DNA from: Alphaproteobacteria bacterium BRH_c36
GTDB taxonomy: Bacteria > Pseudomonadota > Alphaproteobacteria > Rhizobiales > Hyphomicrobiaceae
DNA length: 38,413 nucleotides
Assembly (NCBI GenBank): GCA_001516065.1
Contig: LOEV01000111.1
Coordinates: 1-38,413, forward strand
Direction of reading: 5' to 3'
The position numbers and the translations under genes are program-made. The notes under the pieces were generated by a model. It searched no databases. It saw only the letters and a list, made by a program, of their open reading frames with translations, and was not told where the DNA came from. Positions within the stretch are counted from its first letter, which is position 1. Each line of letters starts with the position of its first letter. This document shows positions 33,867 through 38,413 of this stretch, piece after piece.

Positions 33867-33884
33867 GCCGGCCTTGTTGCCGGC
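33867..33884 (+). terminator. GC hairpin after the permease gene
   Basis: GCCGGC-CTTGTT-GCCGGC forms a perfect 6-bp stem with a 6-nt loop, 93 nt after the KpsM-like stop. No T-run follows, so it is a weak terminator candidate. Confidence 0.35.
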
Positions 33885-34013
33885 GAAGTCAATTCGCCCA
33901 CGCTACTCACCAGCGCTCTGTTCGGCACATCATACAGGATTGGTTCCAGCTCACACGATTTGACGTCTAACTTATTGACGCCGTGCAACTAACGTGCTTC
34001 TAGAAAGCACGAA

Positions 34014-34092
34014 CTAGTGTTGCGTATTTGACGTTTGCCTCCCGGTTGCCGCTGACTTCGCGATCAAACGTCAAATACAAAAGCAACACTGG
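34014..34092 (-). repeat. Hairpin repeat, copy I
   Basis: Left end CTAGTGTTGC with inner arm GTATTTGACGTTTG. The right arm on the minus strand reads CCAGTGTTGC-TTTT-GTATTTGACGTTTG, so the bulge TTTT is in the right arm and the copy is in minus orientation. On the minus strand the loop contains GCGGCAACCGGG. Confidence 0.87.
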
Positions 34093-34106
34093 AATTCAGA
34101 CATTGG

Positions 34107-34182
34107 CTAGTGTTCCTCAAGGCACAGACCTTCGCTCTTAAGGGTGCGGCAAGGGAGGTAAATGTCTGTGCCGGAACACTAG
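34107..34182 (+). repeat. Hairpin repeat, copy J
   Basis: CTAGTGTTCC-TCAA-GGCACAGAC on the left pairs with GTCTGTGCC-GGAACACTAG on the right. The bulge TCAA is in the left arm (plus orientation). The loop has GTGCGGCAAGGGAGG. It starts 15 nt after copy I. Confidence 0.88.
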
Positions 34183-34249
34183 ATCGCACAAAGAGGTCGG
34201 ATTACAGGCGGCCAACCGGCAGGTTTTCAGTGAATGGGTTAAAATTGCA

Positions 34250-34900
34250 ATGGATCATTTTGAAAAAATGATTGACCCTAAAAAGTTGAAGGAACGTCAA
34301 GGCGAAATATTAAGGCTGATAAAAAATGGGGGTGGCGATGAAATTTCAAAACTGCTTGCGATCTTATCGTTAGTCGCCGAAAAAACACTTTACGAATGTG
34401 AAGTAAATCGGAAGTCCATTGATTTTGTCGGCATACCAATCGCAAAAGAAATTTTCGACGGCAGCGCACTTCTGTCTGAAGTAAAGCTTTCGGCCGATGC
34501 ACCACTTCCGCGAGACAGCGGCTTCCATGATCTAGAGCATGATCCGCGAGGCGTCCCGTTTCGGTGGACAGGACCTTCGAAAGATTTCAGTTTCGAGTTC
34601 GGCATGGATCGCTCTGACAGCAGGCTGGCACTGATCAGCATGTTGAAATCGGGCCGGATCAATGGGTCATACCTTGAACGCATCCGCGTTTTCGTGGACG
34701 GTCGGCCGGTTCCATGCAGTTTTTCACTAGGAAGAATGCCATCCATAGAATTCGAAATTCCAAAGCGGAATTCGTCGATGGCCAGCACGACGATAAGCGT
34801 GGAATGCGATGTTTGGTCACCTTCGCAGGAGGATGGCAGCGAGGATCAGCGGACCCTGGGAATCCCGTTCGTCGAACTTTCAATCGGGCCTCTCGTTTAA
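34250..34900 (+). CDS. Unknown protein with C-terminal beta-sandwich-like region
   Basis: The 216-residue cytoplasmic-looking protein has a charged helical N-terminus (MDHFEKMIDPKKLKERQGEI) and a beta-rich C-terminal half (GVPFRWTGPSKDFSFEFG; YLERIRVFVDGRPV; LGIPFVELSIGPLV). The W-x-G-P...F-x-F pattern resembles the C-terminal sandwich of the TPR-GT4 protein at 24679. The 5' part is AT-richer than its neighbours, which may indicate transfer. It lies just after repeats I and J and 46 nt before a GT2 gene. The function is unknown, but context suggests glycan assembly. Confidence 0.65.
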   Translation: MDHFEKMIDPKKLKERQGEILRLIKNGGGDEISKLLAILSLVAEKTLYECEVNRKSIDFVGIPIAKEIFDGSALLSEVKLSADAPLPRDSGFHDLEHDPRGVPFRWTGPSKDFSFEFGMDRSDSRLALISMLKSGRINGSYLERIRVFVDGRPVPCSFSLGRMPSIEFEIPKRNSSMASTTISVECDVWSPSQEDGSEDQRTLGIPFVELSIGPLV

Positions 34901-34946
34901 CGCAATTACGGCAGTCCAGTGTAAAAAGTTGAAAGTCGGGGGAGCC

Positions 34947-35906
34947 ATGTCTACAAGGCCGGAAGCGACTGAGATCACGGCAGTCATCTGTACTTACGAT
35001 CGCTACGAACTGCTTGAGAAGGCAGTGGACAGCCTAAGCAAGCAGACGCTGCCTCGCTGCGCGTATGAAGTACTCGTCATCGACAATTCACCGGACGCCG
35101 ACCGCGCGAGATCACAACAAGAACGGTATGCCGCCGCAGGGTTCGTGAATTACATCATCGAACCCATCCCTGGGCTTTCCAACGCTCGCAACGTCGCCCT
35201 GCAGACCTGCAAAAGCCCCTATATCGCCTACCTCGACGACGATGCGATCGCCCATCCGCAATGGTTGGAGAAACTTGTCGACGCTTTTCGCGCTTTCCCC
35301 GGAGAAGCCGGCGTCGTCGGAGGCAAGATTGATCCGATTTGGGAGGCGCCCCGTCCCTCCTGGCTGCCAGACTCGTTATTGGGTTGCCTCACGGTCGTGG
35401 ATTGGGGCGGCGGGCTGCGGGTTGCCACGCCCGAGGAGTGGGTGGCCGGTGCAAATATATCGTTCCTGACCGAGACGCTCCGGGAGATCGGCGGATTTCC
35501 AACGAACCTCGGGCGGATTGGCTCCGGCAATATTCTGCTCAGTAACGAAGAAATCCAGATACTGAGCGAGATGCGCAGCCGCGGCCTGCAGGTAATTTAT
35601 GCCCCTGAAGCCGTCGTGGATCATCTCGTCGACGTTCGCAGGCTGGACCAGACTTGGATACGCAAGCGGATGGCGTGGCAGGCCGTCTCGGACTTCCTAA
35701 AAAATGCGGAGCAGGCTGGCGCCGACCCGGAATCGAACTGGAACGCGGTCGTCGATTATTTCAATTCGGTTCCCCCGCGTCGTCGTTCGGTACGCGGGTT
35801 GTTCGATCGTTGCGAAGATCCGCAGGATTTCGAGCGGCAAACCGGTTGTGTTTATAACATCAGTATGGCGCTACTCGGTGGTATTGATATCAAGCCCGAC
35901 TCCTGA
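34947..35906 (+). CDS. GT2-family glycosyltransferase
   Basis: The 319-residue inverting GT-A enzyme has TAVICTYDRYELLEKAVDSL, VLVIDNSPD, PGLSNARNVALQT, the metal-binding AYLDDDAIAHPQWLEKLV and an acceptor region around GGFPTNLGRIGSG. ATG 34947 has GGGGGAG upstream; the longer open frame from 34809 overlaps the previous gene and is rejected. It is 64 nt before the next GT gene on the same strand. Confidence 0.9.
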   Translation: MSTRPEATEITAVICTYDRYELLEKAVDSLSKQTLPRCAYEVLVIDNSPDADRARSQQERYAAAGFVNYIIEPIPGLSNARNVALQTCKSPYIAYLDDDAIAHPQWLEKLVDAFRAFPGEAGVVGGKIDPIWEAPRPSWLPDSLLGCLTVVDWGGGLRVATPEEWVAGANISFLTETLREIGGFPTNLGRIGSGNILLSNEEIQILSEMRSRGLQVIYAPEAVVDHLVDVRRLDQTWIRKRMAWQAVSDFLKNAEQAGADPESNWNAVVDYFNSVPPRRRSVRGLFDRCEDPQDFERQTGCVYNISMALLGGIDIKPDS

Positions 35907-35970
35907 CTTGGAACCGGCGACCCTTTTCAGCCACCTTGGGGAAAGTCCTGCTGACAGGATGCTTTGACAA

Positions 35971-38166
35971 ATGACGCGTGCACGAACGACCGACATTGCT
36001 GTCCTTTCACCGACTCCTTCCCATCCGCACGATTTTGGGAATCGGAAGCGCATTTACCAGATCTGCTCAGGACTGAAAAAGCGGGGTGCGAGGATATCGT
36101 TCATTCACTATCCGCTGGAAGCAGATTGGCGTGACAGATGCCCCGCCCATGCTCTGCAAATGATGCGGGAAGAATGGGATGATGTTCACATCGTTGCGCC
36201 AAGCGTACCAATACATCCCAGTCCACAAGGAGTGGATCACAGCTTGGACGAGTGGTGGGATCCGACTCTCGAGTCCTTCTTGTCTTGGTATCTCAATGCA
36301 CGCCGCTTCGATGCGCTGCTTGTAAACTACCTGTACCTGAGCAAGGCTCTCACACTCCGGCCTCCGTCTTGCCTCGGGATTCTCGACACTCATGACAGGT
36401 TCGCCGGACGTAGGAATATGCTTTCTTCGATCGGCATCCCGCCTGAATTCTTTCATACCACCGAGGATGAGGAGCGGGCGGGAATCCAGCGGGCAGACAT
36501 CGTGGTGGCGATCAAGGAACAGGAGCAAAAGTACTTCGAAAGTTTATCTGGGAATAACGTCGTAACCGTTCCTTTTGCCGAGCCCACCCGATTGCTTCCA
36601 AGCTTGGCGCCAGATGCTGCAGGGTATTTACGGATTGGGTTGCTTGGTGCTCGCAACAACCTCAATTTCTACAACATGCGGCGCTTCCTGGATCTGGCAG
36701 TCAACAAAGTCCGGGGCCATATGGCGCCGATCAAGTTTGTGTTGGCAGGCACCATGTGCCGGGACTTTGCCCAGCTTTCGGTCGACAACGGTATCGTCGA
36801 GCTCATGGGACCAGTCGACGACATCGCAGATTTCTACAACGCGGTCGATGTCGTTGCCGTTCCAATGGAGGTAAGCTCCGGGCAGAAAATCAAAATTGGC
36901 GAAGCGCTCGCATTCGGCGTTCCCTTGATATCCCATGCCCATGCGTTTGAAGGCTACGTATCCTCCCACAATCTTCAAACCTGCAGGTCTTTCGAGCAAA
37001 TGGTGGAAGCTTGTGTGGAACTGTCATTCGATCGGGATCGATTGCGGGGTCTTGCATCCGCATGCCATAGATCAGCCGTGGCTCAAATTACCGCCGCGGA
37101 GAGGGCACTCGATGTTGTGATCGGGAAAGTCGAGAAAAACTATTCGCGGGAGGTTATTTGCGTGGATGCCGAACGGGTCGCCACCGATAGCTTTTTAAGC
37201 GGACATCTGCTTTCCCTGGCTCACTTGATTTCGACCTTCTCGAAAGTCGTTTTCCTCTTCGACGGCGACCTTGGACCAGCGCATTCCTCATTCCTCACCG
37301 AAAGCCGCGCTTTCGCCCAATGTTTCGCGACCGGCCAGATCAATGATTTTGCCCATGCCGAGGGTGTGGGTCAATTGTCGGGGTTGAATCAATTACTTCT
37401 CGAGCATTCGGCCACCCGCGTCTGGCTTTATGATCCAGTCGAAACGAATGAATTGGTCCGCAAGGAAATACCGGTTGGAACCGTGCGGCACCTGTCGAAC
37501 ATCGCTTGGACGGGCGTTCCCGCAACAGGCCTTGTCGGCTCACTGGGACTGGATTTCGTAATTGGCAAGGCAACCGGAAATCCCGAACGTCCGGATTTCC
37601 ACATTGTGGAAAGCTTTCCCAGCCAGGGGATGGACAATGAGAAATCCGAAGCGTTCGTGAGACAGGCATTCGCCAGCGGACCGCCGTCGGCCTGGATTGT
37701 AACCAGCCGCCAGAACAAGGCTCTCGCTCAAACCTTCGCCTACATGCTCAATCAGGAAAGGTGTTTTGAGAGGGTTCTTTTGATCGGGGGAGGAGTGACC
37801 GAAGATCAACCGCAATCGAATGGTAGCAGAGTATTGCGTTTCTCCGGTCGCAAGCACGACAAGGAAATCTTCCGGTCGCGACCGGAGCTTGTCATAGACT
37901 TGGTCAGCCGTAGTGATCCATCGTACTTGTATGTCGCGATGTTCGAGGGCACCGACATCGCGTTGTGGAGACCTGCACTTCTCACGGAGACGAGGAAGCA
38001 GTCGGACGGAACTAATTCAGGTTGCCCGCTGGCGACTCTTGTCGGCGCCTTCCTGGATGTTACACGTTCGCGGGGGCAGAGCCCGACGAAAGGTCTGGTG
38101 ACGAGCAGCCTCGACCTGTCGTTTCTCTATAACCGCCTGGTTCACACCTATAGTGGTTTCGTTTAG
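35971..38166 (+). CDS. Large GT4-like glycosyltransferase with unknown C-terminal half
   Basis: The 731-residue protein has an N-terminal GT-B fold (about 1-385): LSPTPSHPHDFGNRKRIYQI, LLVNYLYLS, ILDTHDRFAGR, IGLLGARNNLNFYN, and a donor site GQKIKIGEALAFGVPLI (lacking the usual YEGFG motif). The remaining about 345 residues start near REVICVDAERVATDSF; they have alternating strands and helices (VVFLFDGDLGP; VWLYDPVETNELV; AWIVTSRQNKALAQ; VLLIGGGV) and could be a second, divergent GT-B unit. It acts in the same glycan cluster. Its stop is 8 nt from the convergent last gene. Confidence 0.8.
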   Translation: MTRARTTDIAVLSPTPSHPHDFGNRKRIYQICSGLKKRGARISFIHYPLEADWRDRCPAHALQMMREEWDDVHIVAPSVPIHPSPQGVDHSLDEWWDPTLESFLSWYLNARRFDALLVNYLYLSKALTLRPPSCLGILDTHDRFAGRRNMLSSIGIPPEFFHTTEDEERAGIQRADIVVAIKEQEQKYFESLSGNNVVTVPFAEPTRLLPSLAPDAAGYLRIGLLGARNNLNFYNMRRFLDLAVNKVRGHMAPIKFVLAGTMCRDFAQLSVDNGIVELMGPVDDIADFYNAVDVVAVPMEVSSGQKIKIGEALAFGVPLISHAHAFEGYVSSHNLQTCRSFEQMVEACVELSFDRDRLRGLASACHRSAVAQITAAERALDVVIGKVEKNYSREVICVDAERVATDSFLSGHLLSLAHLISTFSKVVFLFDGDLGPAHSSFLTESRAFAQCFATGQINDFAHAEGVGQLSGLNQLLLEHSATRVWLYDPVETNELVRKEIPVGTVRHLSNIAWTGVPATGLVGSLGLDFVIGKATGNPERPDFHIVESFPSQGMDNEKSEAFVRQAFASGPPSAWIVTSRQNKALAQTFAYMLNQERCFERVLLIGGGVTEDQPQSNGSRVLRFSGRKHDKEIFRSRPELVIDLVSRSDPSYLYVAMFEGTDIALWRPALLTETRKQSDGTNSGCPLATLVGAFLDVTRSRGQSPTKGLVTSSLDLSFLYNRLVHTYSGFV

Positions 38167-38174
38167 TACGGCGT

Positions 38175-38413
38175 TCACGAACCCACCCAATGCTCATCGT
38201 CGGTGAAGTCTTCCGGCGGATCGCCTTCCATCGCGTTCGAGCGCGCGCGGATCGCTTCGATCATGGCGTCGACGGTTTCGAGTTCGAAGGCGCGCAGCGC
38301 TTCGGCGTCGTTCCAATTCGCCTCCCCGATTTTCAACAGGCGGATCGCCTCGCGCGAAGCGTTGGCGATGATCACCTGCAGGTGCGCCGCGTCCCGCGCG
38401 CCGACGATCGCCT
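38175..38413 (-). CDS. Hypothetical protein, 5' end outside the window
   Basis: The minus-strand frame stays open to the right edge, adding AIVGARDAAHLQ before the first in-window start (GTG 38375), so the gene is probably cut. The visible about 78 residues are acidic and helical (EALRAFELETVDAMIEAIRAR) and end PPEDFTDDEHWVGS. High GC and codon bias support a real gene. I do not recognise it. Confidence 0.6.
   Translation of the reverse strand, partial: AIVGARDAAHLQVIIANASREAIRLLKIGEANWNDAEALRAFELETVDAMIEAIRARSNAMEGDPPEDFTDDEHWVGS

Larger units (their letters stand above)
33775..34249. other. Gene-free stretch with hairpins and two repeats
   Basis: This 475-nt stretch between same-strand genes contains a GC hairpin at 33867, a small stem GTGCTT/AAGCAC at 33994-34010, and repeats I and J. 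No remnant of a kpsT-like gene (Walker motifs) was seen on either strand. Confidence 0.6.

Noticed and set aside
33775-34249. Remnant of a kpsT ATPase gene
   Set aside because: No Walker A, signature or Walker B motif was found on either strand in this stretch.
1-38413. tRNA or rRNA genes
   Set aside because: No cloverleaf-like arrangement with a T-loop GTTCRANTC and an acceptor stem was noticed, though I could not run a dedicated search.

Overview
The window reads as a GC-rich alphaproteobacterial chromosome, most likely Hyphomicrobiales (Rhizobiales). This rests on the hslV / GNAT / hslU operon with hisA nearby, a dihydrolipoyl dehydrogenase carrying its own lipoyl domain, a Tat-exported TRAP binding protein, and general protein style. 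The genus cannot be named from the sequence alone.

Layout. (1) 1-3049: two hairpin repeats, then hslV, a Gdx/SugE-type SMR gene, an AAC(6')-like GNAT gene and hslU, closed by a hairpin. (2) 3119-4205: two small minus-strand genes (one Cas2-like, one unknown) around a tandem 42-nt repeat. (3) 4286-7151: two hairpin repeats, hisA and lpdA. (4) 7165-12326, minus strand: a complete four-gene archaic (Csu-like) chaperone-usher pilus operon in the order pilin, chaperone, usher, two-domain tip protein. (5) 12576-13257: a membrane-protein gene that appears frameshifted before a peptidoglycan-binding-like tail. (6) 13467-19705: a GMC oxidoreductase, a TRAP transporter (dctP-dctQ-dctM) and a divergent IclR regulator with a good palindromic operator between them. 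(7) 19847-38413: a cell-surface and polysaccharide region. It holds a variant acyl carrier protein, large multidomain glycosyltransferase/methyltransferase proteins, an SDR plus GNAT-like acyltransferase pair that may belong to ceramide synthesis, KpsE- and KpsM-like capsule export proteins without a KpsT ATPase, and further glycosyltransferases.

The strongest unexplained signal is a family of about eleven non-coding imperfect palindromes, mostly 73-80 nt. They lie only between genes, usually as back-to-back pairs. Most begin CTAGTGT and end ACACTAG. The three bases after the CTAGTGT end differ from copy to copy but still pair with the opposite arm. Most copies carry a 3-4 nt bulge in one arm only, and the long loop keeps a core like GCNGCAA..GGG. 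Bulge side and loop direction agree, so the element has a defined orientation. This fits a non-autonomous REP/MITE-like mobile element or a structured RNA; no transposase for it is encoded here.

How the genes work together: the pilus operon, the capsule-export pair and the glycosyltransferase cluster all build the cell surface. The TRAP/GMC/IclR set looks like uptake and oxidation of a small organic substrate under local control. The hsl, hisA and lpdA genes are housekeeping. Several cluster proteins fuse enzymes that are normally separate (GT + MTase + MTase; TPR + GT4 + beta-sandwich; GT4 + unknown domain), so that region is the best place to look for unusual glycan chemistry.
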